NCBI GenBank assembly: GCA_943704425.1
Contig: CALSCP010001788.1
Span: 1 to 32,324, forward strand
DNA length: 32,324 nt
Source: Ministeria vibrans ATCC 50519
Taxonomy: Eukaryota > Opisthokonta > Filasterea
Reading direction: 5' to 3'
Position 1 is the stretch's first letter. Every line of letters begins with the position of its first letter. Both the position numbers and the translations under genes were made by a program. Below the pieces are notes generated by a model. It saw only the letters and a program-made list of their open reading frames with translations. It was not told where the DNA came from and did no database searches. Positions 1 to 11,058 of the stretch are shown piece by piece.

Positions 1-133
1 TTTTTTTTTTTTTTTCATCTTGCCTTGTTTGTGGACATTGTGGCAATGTTTTTATTTTTTAATGATAATTTTGATGTTGTTAAAATTGTCTTGGACTCAA
101 AGCCTCTTTTCTTCTCTCGCGCCTGTTGAACAG
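1..133 (+). other. 3' part of an intron of the receptor kinase gene
   Basis: This stretch is T-rich, unlike the GC-rich coding sequence that follows. It ends in CAG at 131-133, directly before a GAC-CCC-TCC (Asp-Pro-Ser) codon run. The second, related exon at 1708 starts the same way after a clear pyrimidine tract and CAG. I therefore read 1-133 as intron sequence and the gene as starting upstream of the window. The alternative is an ATG at 62, which would give a hydrophobic N-terminus and could be a signal peptide. Base composition and the parallel with the later exon argue against it. Confidence 0.65.
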
Positions 134-3100
134 GACCCCTCCGGCACGGTCACTGTCGATGGTGAGGTGAATGCAGGCATCATTCTCTTGAGTGGGGCGA
201 TTTTACTCGACAATATTGACTCGGCGATTCTCTTTGGCGCTGACCCCTGCGATTTTGCCTCGTGCGACTCCTCCCCATGCCTTTCCGGCGGCAGCTGCTC
301 TACAACCGACGCGGGTCCCGTCTGCGCGTGCGTCGCGGGCTACACGGGCGAGTTTTGCGCATCTAATATCAACGAGTGTGTCTCGTCGCCCTGTCTCAAC
401 AACGCCACTTGCGTCGACGCCGGCAATGGCTTCTCGTGCACCTGTGCGCCAGGCTACTTTGGCAACCTGTGCGAAGCCGACACCGACGAGTGCCAGAGTT
501 CTCCGTGTGTCTATGCTTCGACGTGTACCGACGTTGCGAATGGATTTCTGTGCACCTGCCTGGATGGCTACACAGGAGCCGCCTGTGATGCGGATATTGA
601 TGAGTGCGCTTCGAATCCTTGTCAAAATTTCGGCTCCTGTCTTGATTTGGTTAATTCCTTCTCATGCGAGTGTTTTTCTGGCTATGGCGGGCCCTTGTGT
701 GAGACAAACATCGACGAGTGCCTTTCGTTTCCCTGCCAAAACGGCGCGAGTTGCAACGACGCAGCCTACTCTTACACCTGCACCTGCCCGTCGGGTGTTA
801 CCGGCAGTCATTGCGAGTCGGATGTCGACGAGTGTCTAAGCGACCCGTGCGTGAACGGCGCGACGTGTGTCAACGCCGACGACAAATTCTTGTGCACCTG
901 TCCTCTCGGCTACACAGGCCTCTCGTGCGACATCGATATCAACGAGTGTGCTTCGTCGCCCTGCCTGAACCAGGGAACATGCGGCATGTCAGTGGTTGCC
1001 AACGACTACATTTGCGTCTGTCCAGACGGCTTCACCGGTGCCAACTGCGAAACCAACATTGACGAGTGCGCCAGCAACCCGTGCACCAACGGCGGTACCT
1101 GCACCGACGACATCTGGGCGTACGCCTGTACTTGCCCGACCGGTTTTGCCGGCGACGAATGCGAAACCAACGTTGACGAGTGCGCGAGTAGCCCCTGTCT
1201 TGCCAGCGGTACCTGTACGGACAAGGCAAATGGATTTATCTGTCAATGTCCCGAGGGTATCACTGGTGCCATCTGCGAGACCGACACGCGCCCATGTGCT
1301 TCATCACCCTGTCAAAACACGGGCACATGTACGCAGACGGGGACGTCTACATTTGTCTGTACTTGCTCCAGCGCCTACTCAGGTTTCTTTTGCGAGACAC
1401 CACTCAGCGGCTGTCAAATTTACGCATGTCTCAATGGTGGCGTATGCGACTCCACCTACCAGTGTGTGTGTGCCACCGGCTTTGACGGCGACGACTGTTC
1501 CAACAACTGTGGCATCACCCCGTGCGCCACGTCTGCCATCAGAGACATCCCTGTTCCAACATGGTCCCTTCCTGCTACGTGGGACGGCTCCGTGCCTGCC
1601 CTGTGCACAGCCGTCGATCTCGAGAACCTCGTACCAATTCCATTTGTTCTCATACTCTTTTTTTTTTCTCTCACAACCAACGTCCTTTTTTTCATTTTTT
1701 TTTTCAGGATCCCTCAAGCAGCAACTACATTGGCCAAGAGAACATACTTCTCGATGGTGTTGGCGCCGCACACACCATTTTGCTTGGCGGCTCCATTGTA
1801 TTCGACGCCGATGACTCGGTGTTGATCTTTGGTGAGGGGGCATGCTCAGTACCACAGGCACTGTGTGCTTCGTCATCTTGTGCCAACGGTGCCAGCTGCA
1901 CCGACAATCCCATTGAGTACTGGTGTACCTGCGCTGAAGGCTACACTGGCACTCAGTGCGAAATACTTGACGATAGATGTGCCTCTAGCCCATGTCATAA
2001 CAACGCCACTTGCTCGTGGGCGCAAAACAGTTTTAGTTGTGCGTGTGTCGCAGGATTCACCGGTGCCTTCTGCGAGGTTAACATTGACGAGTGTGACTCG
2101 TCACCGTGTCACTCAACGGCCACCTGTAACAATCTCGTGGGCTCTTTCAACTGTTCGTGTGCTCCGGGATACACGGAAGCTCGCTGCGACGCGGACGTGA
2201 ACGAGTGTGACGCGTTCCCCTGTCTTCACGGTGGCTCGTGTTTCAATTCGATAGGCAGCTTTTCGTGTGTGTGTGCCGACGGATTTACCGGCGCCGTGTG
2301 CGAGTCTGACATTGACGAGTGTGCGTCATTTCCATGCGAGAATGACGGCACGTGTGGCCAGGCGGGCGTCGTCGAGATACCGTGGTGCCTCTCCTGCTCG
2401 GGGTTTCCCATCTTAAGCGACGTTCATGTCGGCGACTTGGTGCGCTGGACTGTGAGCGACGGTCCACACACGGTGACGACCGTACCTGGAGCCCCCACAT
2501 CGTTTGACTCGGGCTTTATCACGACCGGAATCTACGAGCAAGTCATGTCTACTGTCGGATCAATCGACTACCAATGCGACGTTCACCCCACAGCCATGAT
2601 TGGAACGCTCAACGTCTTCCCCGCGCCCAGTGGCGGCCAGGGTCGTTTTACCTGCACATGCAACTCTGGCTATACTGGCGTCACGTGCGAGTCTGACGTT
2701 GACGAGTGTGCGTCGAGCCCTTGCCTCAATGGCGCGACGTGCGTGGACAGTGTCGACGGCTTTTCTTGCAGCTGTGTTGTGGGCTACAGTGGCGTCCTAT
2801 GCGAGACTGATGTGGCCGAGTGTGACTCGTCGCCGTGTGTCAATGGCGGCATCTGCGTCGACGAGTTAGATGGATTTGCGTGCAACTGTTCCTCGGGATT
2901 TAGCGGTGATATGTGCGAGGTGAACCTGTCCTATTGCTCCGAGCAGAATGCGTGCAACAGCGTCGGTGCGTGCAACACGACGGCGAACATCAATCCGTGT
3001 ACATGCTTGTCAGGCTACACCGGCATGTTTTGCGAGACTGAAATTGACGAGTGTGCGTCGAGCCCTTGCCTCAATGGCGCGACGTGCGTGGACAGTGTCG

Positions 3101-6100
3101 ACGGCTTTTCTTGCAGTTGTAATGCGGGTTTTACTGGGCGTTGGTGTGCGAGCGACATTGATGAGTGTATGTCGTCGCCATGCGTCAATAGTGGCACTTG
3201 CAGCAACGATGCAGGGTCATTCACGTGTGACTGTGTCGAGGGCTTTCGTGGAAGTCTTTGTGAAAACAATGTCATCTATTGCGATATGGCGGACCCATGT
3301 AACAATGCGGGCGTGTGCAACGACACAATCAAAGTGAATCCTTGCACATGTCACGCCGGCTTCGTCGGTATTTTTTGCGAGACGGATGTGGACGAGTGCG
3401 CTTCGGCGCCCTGTCTCAATGGTGCAAGTTGCCTTGACAGTGTCAACAATTTTACATGTGTATGCGTTGCTGGCTACACCGGCGTCCAATGCGAGACGGA
3501 CATCAACGAGTGCCAGTCTGATCCGTGCAGCAATGGTGGCGTCTGTTCCGACGCTATCAACGGTTTCACGTGTACCTGTGATAGCACAGGCTACACCGGC
3601 AGTCTCTGTGAGTCGTTGTTGACCGACCATTGTTCAAGCTCGCCTTGCGTTGGCACGGCCACGTGTCAATCGCTCGCCGCTCAGTTTGAGTGCACCTGTC
3701 CCACTGGCTACACCGGCCAGAACTGCTCCGCCAAAATTGACGAGTGCGCTTCGGCGCCCTGTCTCAATGGTGGCGTGTGTATGGACAACTTGGACTCCTT
3801 TGTGTGTATGTGCACTTCTGGTTACGCCGGTGACACCTGCGAGCTTGCTGATACGTGCGCCTCGTCGCCGTGTGTCAATAGTGCGGCGTGCACAAACTCG
3901 GTGGACGGACCTGTGTGCGTCTGTGGCACCAAGTTTACGGGTGTATTTTGTGAGCAGCTACTCACCGCGTGCAACAGTGGTACTGCCCCGTGTGCCAACG
4001 GCGGCACATGTTCACCATTTGTGGACACTTTTAATTGTACGTGCGCGCCTGGCTTTACCGGCAGTATGTGCGAGATCAGCGTTGACGAGTGTGTACCGCA
4101 GCCGTGTCTGAATGGCGCCACCTGTGAAGATGGAATTTTGTCATATATCTGTGTATGCACCACCGGCTATGAAGGCTTGCTATGCGATCGTGAAGTGATG
4201 ACGGGCTCTTGCAGCGTCGGCAGTGCACCATGCCAGAACAACGCGACGTGTGTCGACGTCACTACCGGTTATTATTACTGTGTGTGTGCCGCAGGCCACA
4301 CCGGCTCCGCCTGCGAGCACATTGACCAGTGCGCAAGCGACCCGTGCCTGAACGGAGCAAGCTGCGTCTCTGCCTCTGGCTCACATACGTGTGTGTGTGT
4401 TGCGGGCTTTACCGGTGGCGTTTGCGAGACCACCGTCGAGTGTGACTCGTCGCCGTGCAGGAACGGCGGCAGCTGCGTCGACCTGGGTACCGCTTTTTCG
4501 TGTATATGTGCAGCAGGGTTTACGGGTGTTACGTGCCAGGTGGACATTGACGAGTGTGCCAGCAGCCCGTGTCAGAATGGTGCCACCTGTATCGACCTAT
4601 TACATAGATTCAGCTGTAACTGCGTGGCAGGTTTTACTGGCGATCTATGCGCGACCGACATTGACGAGTGTGCGTCGGCCCCGTGTCCCCTGGTCGCCGT
4701 TTGTGTGGACCAAGTCAATGGCTTCAGCTGCGCCAGTGGCTGCCTCTCGATGCCCGTGCCGCCGTTTGCGACAGCTGTCAATGCAACGACCAGCCCGTAC
4801 CTGTTGGGCCAGGTGGTTGCCTCCGAGTGCAACACCGGCTACGAAACATCCTTGGCAGCCGGCTTCACCACCGTCTACACGCGGTGTCTTGGTAACGATC
4901 CGGCGGTCCACTCCGACTCGTGTATACCCGTGGTCTGTGGCGTGCTGCCAGGCGCGACTGGCCCAGGCACGGTGGGCCCCAACACCGGGAGTGCATCCGT
5001 ATCGTTCGCCTCCGACGGCGGTGTGTACTCGTGCAGTCCGGGCTACACAACAACGGGCGTGGTGGACGGCTCTTCATCCTACCGTGTCACTTGCGATGCC
5101 AATGGCACTTTTGTGGGCGACACAACGTCGTCAACGTGCCAACGGATTGTTTGTCCTGCTCTGCCACGACCAACTGACTCTCTCTTCTACATGACCGCGT
5201 CGACAGCGACCAGCGGTGTGACGTACCTCTATGGCGACCGGTTTAGCTACGAGTGTGACGCGGGCTTTACACTGTCCGGACGCGTCGATCAGACCACGAG
5301 GCTCTCGTACGAATGTAGTGCGACGGGCAGATGGACGGTCATCAGTAATGCGGCGACGGACAGCGTAACATGTACATTTGCCTGCAACACGACGCTCCTG
5401 ACGGAGAAACGCATCAATCCCCTCACCGGCGGCCAACTGCTCATTCCTGGCGAAGTCCACATCACCGTACCCGAGTTCTTTGGACCGGTCTCGACGCTTT
5501 TCCAGATCGAATCGTACCCCGTCTCGTGTCGCACCAATGCGCCGTCGGGTGCAGAGGCCAAATCGGAGTGGTATCGATTGCGTCCGTCGCCGCGTCTGTG
5601 GAGCCGTAACATTACTATTATGATGACCATGACAGCCGGCTCCTACTCTGCGCAGGATCATCCCTCAAACTTTTCCGTGATGTACGGCGATGGGGGCTCA
5701 TCGCTGTCGTGGGATCACGCGTTGGACACGACGGTGGATTTCAATACTGGCAAGATACGGGGACTCATGTCGCACTTTAGCGTCGTTGCAGCCTTTGGCA
5801 ATGTGACCAACCCGACAGGCACGACGCCCGTGACGAACGCGTCTGTGCCGACATCGTCGTCGTTCCCCATCATTGCCATTGTCATTGCCATTTTGCTGCT
5901 ACTTATTGTCATCATTGTGGTGCTGGTGTTGCGTCGCCGACGACGCAAACATGGCCACGGACTCAAGCGGCTGCGGGTGCATGGCGACTCGCGCATGAGC
6001 ATGTCCAGCATGACGAGTGTGGTACCGGAGGAGCACGACACATCTCACGTGGGCATTCAGCTCAACGAGTTGCATGTACAACCGGACGTGTCGCCCGTGC

Positions 6101-7716
6101 AGCTCGTTCAGACGAACCAGTACGATCGGCAGTCGTCGTCGGATGCGCCTTTCACTTTCAACGCCAACTCAGCCATGTACGAGCCGACCAACGACGGACT
6201 GCGTACCCACGAGTCCAACCAGTACCAGGGCATGGACAACAGCGATCGAAGCTCAGGTGCGCCCAGCAGTCACTACCAGTACTTTGTGGGTAACCCGAGT
6301 CGTCGCACGTCTGCGGCGGGCGATGTGGGCGGCACCGGTGTGGTGCCGCTGTACGAGCGTGTTGCCGATGGCTACGGCGGCTCCATGTACAGTGCGACGG
6401 CGTCGTCGGCAGGCTATGCGACGCTCGACTCGGAGCCCACCAGTGACGAGGTTGCTGCGTACGGCACGTTTGGGTTGCGCAGTGGCTCCAAGGCAGTGCG
6501 TCGCGGTAATCGCGAGTTTGACGAGTTCAAGCGACACATTAGCGTGCACGCGACGGTGCCTCCTGTCATTGACGAGGACTCCTCCCTGTCCACGCGCCCC
6601 TCCACGGTCGCGGATGGATCCACTGCAGCAGCGATCTCGGGCAGTTCGTTTGGTGGCAACAGCGAGGGCAGCTATGCGTATGCGATGTCGTCGGTGGCGT
6701 CGACGAGCCAGGAGGAGCCCGAGTACCGCTTTGTGGCGCCGGCCATGCGGGAGGAGTATATCTCGTTTATGGCGCCCAACGCAGACATTGTGCCCGACTA
6801 CGCGGGCGAGGTGACGCGCGACCACATCATCTTTGGGGCGCAGTTGGGTGGCGGTAGCTTTGGCGTGGTGCTGCGCGGGCGACTAATGCCGACCCCCAAT
6901 GCGACCGAGGGCGGACGCGATGTTGCGCTCAAGATGCTCACGACGGCCGACAAGGAGTGGGAAGTGTATGCGTTCAAGAAGGAGGTCGGCATGCTGGAGA
7001 AGCTGCGCCACCCACACATTACAACGATGGTTGCTAAGGTGACGGGTGGTGACGACCCGACGCGCTGGATCATTGTAATGGAGTTGGCACGCGGCTCGCT
7101 CCTGTCGCACCTGCAGAACCGCCCGGTGATGCCGGCCGACCAAATGTACATGACGCTTCAGATTGTATCGGGCTGTCGCTACCTCATGTCCATGAACGTT
7201 GTCCACCGTGACCTTGCGGCGCGCAACTGCCTTGTGTTCCGCAGCAACGACGGTCGCCAGCTCGTCGTCAAGATCACCGACTTTGGTCTGACGCGTGATC
7301 TTGCGCCCGTCGACCCCAACGCGGGTCGCTGGAACGCCGCCTACCAGCAGTCTCATGTGAGTTTGCTGCCCCCGGCCGCCCCTCCGGAGATGATGGAGCG
7401 CGGTGAGTCGTCCGAGAAGTCCGACGTGTTCCTCTTTGGCTTCCTCCTGTGGGAGATCTACTCGCTCGGCGACGAAATCCCTTTCGCGACGCCTTACCAC
7501 CTGGCGCTTTTTGGCAACCCACAGCGCCGACTGCCGCGTCTCGCGTGCCACGAGCGCATCATGAATCTCATCGACCGCTGCCTGCAGTACTCGCCTACTC
7601 TGCGTCCGACTTTTGAGGGTGTGGAGCGTGCCATGCACGACTTGTCGCGCAGCATCACCGAGGAGGATCGCACTCTGCGCCTGCGCTACGGCATTGAAGG
7701 CGAAACCATTGCCTAA
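134..7716 (+). CDS. EGF/cupredoxin/sushi receptor tyrosine kinase (5' partial)
   Basis: Two exons are visible, 134..1630 and 1708..7716. They join in phase 0 across a 77-bp GT-AG intron to give about 2500 residues with no N-terminus. Order of parts: a short non-EGF segment, about 11 EGF modules, a second copy of that segment, about 22 more EGF modules, three sushi (CCP) modules (about 4731-5376), an extracellular stalk, one membrane helix (about 5862-5932) followed by a basic stop-transfer run, a roughly 290-residue Tyr- and Ser-rich juxtamembrane part, and a tyrosine kinase domain (about 6823-7650). Kinase landmarks are the Gly-rich loop at 6847, Lys at 6931, HRDLAARNC with Asp at 7210, and DFG with Asp at 7279. 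The HRDLAARN form marks a tyrosine rather than a serine/threonine kinase. Many EGF modules start with D-[IV]-D-E-C, the calcium-binding form. It is probably a cell-surface receptor; the ligand is unknown. The APE motif is altered (Pro-Pro-Glu at 7381-7389). Confidence 0.93.
1631..1707 (+). other. Phase 0 intron between two related exons
   Basis: The intron begins GTACCA and ends in a long T tract followed by CAG. Its 77-bp length restores the reading frame between the upstream and downstream EGF blocks. Both this intron and the one ending at 133 precede codons for Asp-Pro-Ser and a related segment of about 45 residues. Confidence 0.9.
2365..2643 (+). other. Cupredoxin-like (type 1 copper) domain inserted in an EGF module
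   Basis: The EGF module that opens at 2317 is interrupted after its third cysteine by about 93 residues, then resumes with its last three cysteines from 2650. The insert has a plastocyanin-like pattern: V-G-D-L-V-R-W, then G-P-H-T-V with His at 2467-2469, F-D-S-G, a stretch ending Y-Q-C with Cys at 2575, His at 2584, Met at 2596, and a final G-T-L-N-V strand. His, Cys-X2-His and a following Met are the four ligands of mononuclear blue copper sites. The Cys-X2-His-X3-Met spacing falls between amicyanin (X2) and plastocyanin (X4). The frame is open and no intron borders are needed. Copper binding is inferred from the ligands. Confidence 0.85.
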
Positions 7717-7804
7717 TACATTAATGCTACTTTTCCAAGAATAATCATATTTTTACCTTTCGTTCTGAATTGTGATTGACAAAGTGAAAGTCCTATTCCA
7801 TAGC

Positions 7805-7915
7805 CATAGAAGCATCGTTATTATTAATATTATTATTATAATTATAATAATAATTATTTTATATAATTATTTATAATAATTCTTATAATTATTATTATAA
7901 TTAATTATCATGATT
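7805..7915. repeat. AT-rich low-complexity intergenic block
   Basis: About 110 bp made almost entirely of A and T, in short ATT/TAA-type repeats that can pair with each other. It lies between the kinase stop codon and the transporter start. No gene is visible in it. It could serve as a 3' end or spacer element, or be a decaying microsatellite. Confidence 0.8.
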
Positions 7916-7926
7916 CCTGTATCATT

Positions 7927-7932
7927 AATAAA
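7927..7932 (+). terminator. Candidate poly(A) signal AATAAA
   Basis: AATAAA about 210 bp after the receptor kinase stop codon and about 75 bp before the next start. It is the first perfect match downstream of the kinase gene. The long distance makes the assignment tentative. Confidence 0.4.
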
Positions 7933-8005
7933 AATAATTTATTATGGGTAATGTCTCACACATATTTATAATTTTCTTATAATTTTCTTGTTTGGTTTGT
8001 GCGTC

Positions 8006-9677
8006 ATGGAAGGTGACGACGATGATGTTGGGCATGAGTTGCGAAACTGGCGTGGCCACGACGACGGGAATGGGGAGATTGTCGGCAGTGAATTGCAGTT
8101 GACCAGTCGTCACAACAACACTGAAGAAGAAGCGGAGGAGACGGAGAATCGCGGGCTGCTTGAGCTCGTAAGGACAAGGCATGGTGTGGCCCTTGTGATT
8201 GCTGTCGTGTGGTTATAGGAGGCGGAGGACGGGGAGGAGCACAGGGACGGGGTTGGTCGTGCGACGGACAGCGCACGAAATGGTGGCAAAGTAAACCCTC
8301 TGAACCGCTACACCGCGTTGGTGGCCGCCTTTGCCACTGTCGGAGGGGTTTTGTTTGGCTACGACATTGGGGTGATTGGTGGCGCTCTTGTTATGACGGG
8401 GTTTCGCGAAACGTTCGGATGTGAGTGACTTGTGTTCGGAATCACTTTGTTGATGCACTAACACGGAAACCGCTCCGTCTCCCGTTGCAGGGCCCATCGT
8501 GAATGCTACCGCTTCGAATTCGTGTGACGACGTTGCAACCGATCCGGCCTGGGTTGCCGTGCAAACAGGCTGGGTGGTTTCCTCCTTTCTTCTTGCGGTA
8601 CGATGTGCTATGATTGCTTATGATTGTATAGTGTTCTGTGTTAATCCGAATTGGTATTGTTCATTGTGAAGTATTGTTCAATCAGAACTTTTCTTGCATC
8701 GTTCATGTTCAATCAGACGTGTTTAACATTCCTTTTAGTGCGCCATCAGTTCGACATTTGCTGGTTACTTAGTAAGCTGAGAAATTGTGAAGGTCATACT
8801 AACGGCCTCTTTCGCGTAGGCCGATCGACTAGGAAGACGCAAAACGATTGTTGTGGGGGCTGTAAGGGAAAACGAGTGGTGTGTATGTGTGTGTGTGTGT
8901 GTGTGTGTAAACTGTGACATTTTGCCAGTTTATCTTCACAGTGGGGGGAGTGCTTCAAGCAGCAAGCACCGTCTATGCAATGCTGTTGGTCGGGCGTATG
9001 GTTGCAGGGGTATCCATTGGCATACTGAGCACGACCATTCCGATGTTCCTGACTGAGCTGGCTCCGTCCGAAGTACGTGGGTGTTTTTCTCAGCCATGAA
9101 CTGAAGCTGTGCTGCGTAGGTTCGCGGGCGTCTGGTGTCCCTTCAGCAACTTGCAATTCAAGCAGGAATCACCGGTAGCTTTCTGTTAAATCTGGGAGTG
9201 CAGGATTTGGCGTATGGGTGGCGACTATCGCTGGGCGTGCAGGCTCTTCTTTCCCTTATTCTGCTTGTCGGGATGGGCTTTATGCCCGAGACACCGCGGT
9301 ATTCAAAAATGCAATATTTGTGTTCTCACTACTCTCTCTCTATCACTTTGTTTCTTCCTCCCTCCTTTCACTCTCTATCACTTTGTATCTTTCTCCCTCC
9401 TTTCTTTATCACTTTGTATCCTTCTCTCTCTTTTCTCTCTCTCCTGGTGTGTAGGTGGCTCGTGCGCGCGGGACGCAACGAAGAGGCGCTGCTTGTGCTC
9501 ACTCGCACGCGTACAGGTGGAGAGGCCGCAGTACGTGCCGAGCACAAAGACATTGTTGCGGCAGTGGAGGCGGAGCGAGAGCGTACACGTGCGGTGCGTT
9601 TCCGTGACATTTGTGCAGTCAAAGTTCGGCTGCGCACGATCATTGGTGTTCTTGTTATGTTCTTCCAACAAGTACGA

Positions 9678-9772
<95 letters not shown>

Positions 9773-10880
9773 AGTGTGTCCATGTGTGTATCTTATACAT
9801 TGTGTCTTGTTTAGGCAACTGGAGTCAATGTTGTGATGTTCTACGCTCCAACTCTCTTCACTCAGTCACTTTGTATCTCGGGCGGTGAATTGCTGGCTAC
9901 TGCGTAAGATTTGACTCACACAGAAAAAAGAGAGAGAGAGTATTTAGTTCCCTTTATCGCATGTTGTGGTTCGTGTAATAGCATCACGGGAGTGTCGATG
10001 CTTCTTGCGACGGTTGCGGCTGTGATGCTGATTGATCGCCAAGGCAGGTAATGAGATCCGATTGACTGAATTCTTTCTTTTTCTTTCTGATTGGGTGGGG
10101 TCTGTGCTCTGAACTTCTCATTATGTGGGGTCTGTGCTCTGAACTTCTCATTATTGTCTCACTTGTCGCTCTGTGTAGGAGGAAGCTTCTCCTGATTGGC
10201 TCACTGGGAATGTTGGTGTCGCTGTTGTGCGCAGCCATTGTGCTAACAGCAGTGGATGTGAAGCAGTCACCCAGTGCCGGTTATCTCATTGTCGTTCTCA
10301 TCTGCTCATTTGTTTCCTTCTTTGCTCTCTCATGGGGTTAGTCACACATAATTATATTATAAAATTATTGCCCACTCGTACGCAGAGCTTTCACTTGCTC
10401 ACACATTGTACACATCTCACTTACTTTCTCACTCACTTACTTACTTACTCGCTCACTCACTTACTTACTTACTCACTCACTCACTTTCTCACTCACTCAC
10501 TTACTTACTTACTCACTCACTCACTTACAAATTTACTCGCTCTTCTTTATATAGGGCCCATTGGATGGACCCTCCCACCTGAAATCTACCCACTTGAGCT
10601 GCGCGGACGCGCAATGGCCCTTACAACCTTCACAAACTGGACCTGTGCCTTTACTGTGGGAATCCTCACTCCTATTCTTTTGTCTTCTGCCGGCACTAAT
10701 GGAACCTTCTTCATGTTGTCCGTGTCGCTGTTTCTCGGGTTTCTTTATGTCTGGCTCTTTGTGCCCGAAACCAAACAGAAAAGTCTGGAGGATATGGAAA
10801 TGCTCTTTCGTGTCCAGTCCCGTCGCGAACTCGCTCGCTTTGTACACGATCGTTTTCACGAGGGTCTCAAGTGTCATTGA
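8006..10880 (+). CDS. MFS sugar/inositol transporter, 12 exons
   Basis: Exons: 8006-8167, 8219-8420, 8491-8597, 8739-8771, 8820-8861, 8929-9072, 9120-9298, 9455-9671, 9815-9903, 9982-10047, 10179-10336, 10555-10880. All joins use GT-AG and keep frame, giving 574 residues. Sugar-porter motifs appear in order: G-Y-D-I-G-V-I-G-G in helix 1, A-D-R-L-G-R-R-K after helix 2, P-E-T-P-R-W split by a phase 2 intron, Q-Q-A-T-G-V-N split by another, D-R-Q-G-R-R, G-P-I-G-W with P-E-I-Y-P-L-E-L-R-G-R, and P-E-T-K in the tail. These identify the sugar porter family. It probably moves hexose or inositol across the plasma or vacuolar membrane, often with protons; the substrate cannot be read from the sequence. 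The N-terminus is unusually acidic (exon 1 and the start of exon 2). Exons 4 and 5 are only 33 and 42 bp. Confidence 0.92.
9331..9440. repeat. Imperfect pyrimidine minisatellite with TATCACTTTGT core
   Basis: Intron 7 of the transporter holds three copies of a roughly 31-35 bp unit. Each has the core TATCACTTTGT (9341, 9376, 9407) followed by a CT-rich stretch. The same core recurs in the CT tract near 27.3-27.7 kb, and in reverse orientation near 22.35 kb. Confidence 0.8.
9681..9770. repeat. (GT)45 microsatellite
   Basis: A perfect run of about 45 GT units within intron 8 of the transporter. It is likely to vary in length between strains. A shorter GT run sits at about 8883-8908 in intron 5. 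Confidence 0.98.
10095..10154. repeat. Perfect 30-bp tandem duplication
   Basis: Two adjacent identical 30-bp copies (10095-10124 and 10125-10154) within intron 10 of the transporter, just upstream of the acceptor at 10178. The identity suggests a recent slippage or duplication event. Confidence 0.95.
10418..10540. repeat. ACTC/ACTT tetranucleotide repeat
   Basis: Intron 11 of the transporter is mostly CACT- and TTAC-type tetramers in irregular order, ending shortly before the exon 12 acceptor. Confidence 0.9.
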
Positions 10881-11058
10881 ATGCATAGTAACAGTACAAT
10901 ACGACGTAGTAATTTATCTTCTTCGAGCTCGACCAACCACATCACACACCACTCATCCCTCATCTGTCAATTCAGTTTTGCATAATACACATGCATGCTA
11001 TGAGCGAGTAAGATGTGAATTATGAAATTAGTTACTGAGTCAATTCATTTTGTCTTTT

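Noticed and set aside
20-133. Possible start and signal peptide of the receptor kinase (ATG at 62, hydrophobic stretch)
   Set aside because: The region is T-rich like an intron and ends in CAG before the same Asp-Pro-Ser codons that follow the well supported intron ending at 1707. The longer frame starts at a TTG.
7345-7375. GTGAGT inside the kinase activation segment as a possible donor
   Set aside because: The frame is open through this point and kinase sequence continues on both sides, so no intron is needed.
203-7638. Long minus-strand and off-frame open frames across the kinase gene
   Set aside because: They are shadows of the Cys-rich and GC-rich coding frame and show no domain of their own.
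8913-8941. Alternative acceptor at 8941 for the sixth transporter exon
   Set aside because: It would start in a different phase from the GCT|GTAAGG donor. The acceptor at 8928 keeps phase 0 and restores F-I-F-T-V-G-G, as the family requires.
9858-9885. TCACTTTGTATC in a transporter exon resembling the minisatellite core
   Set aside because: It lies inside a coding exon (Q-S-L-C-I-S) with no CT-rich unit, so chance is more likely.
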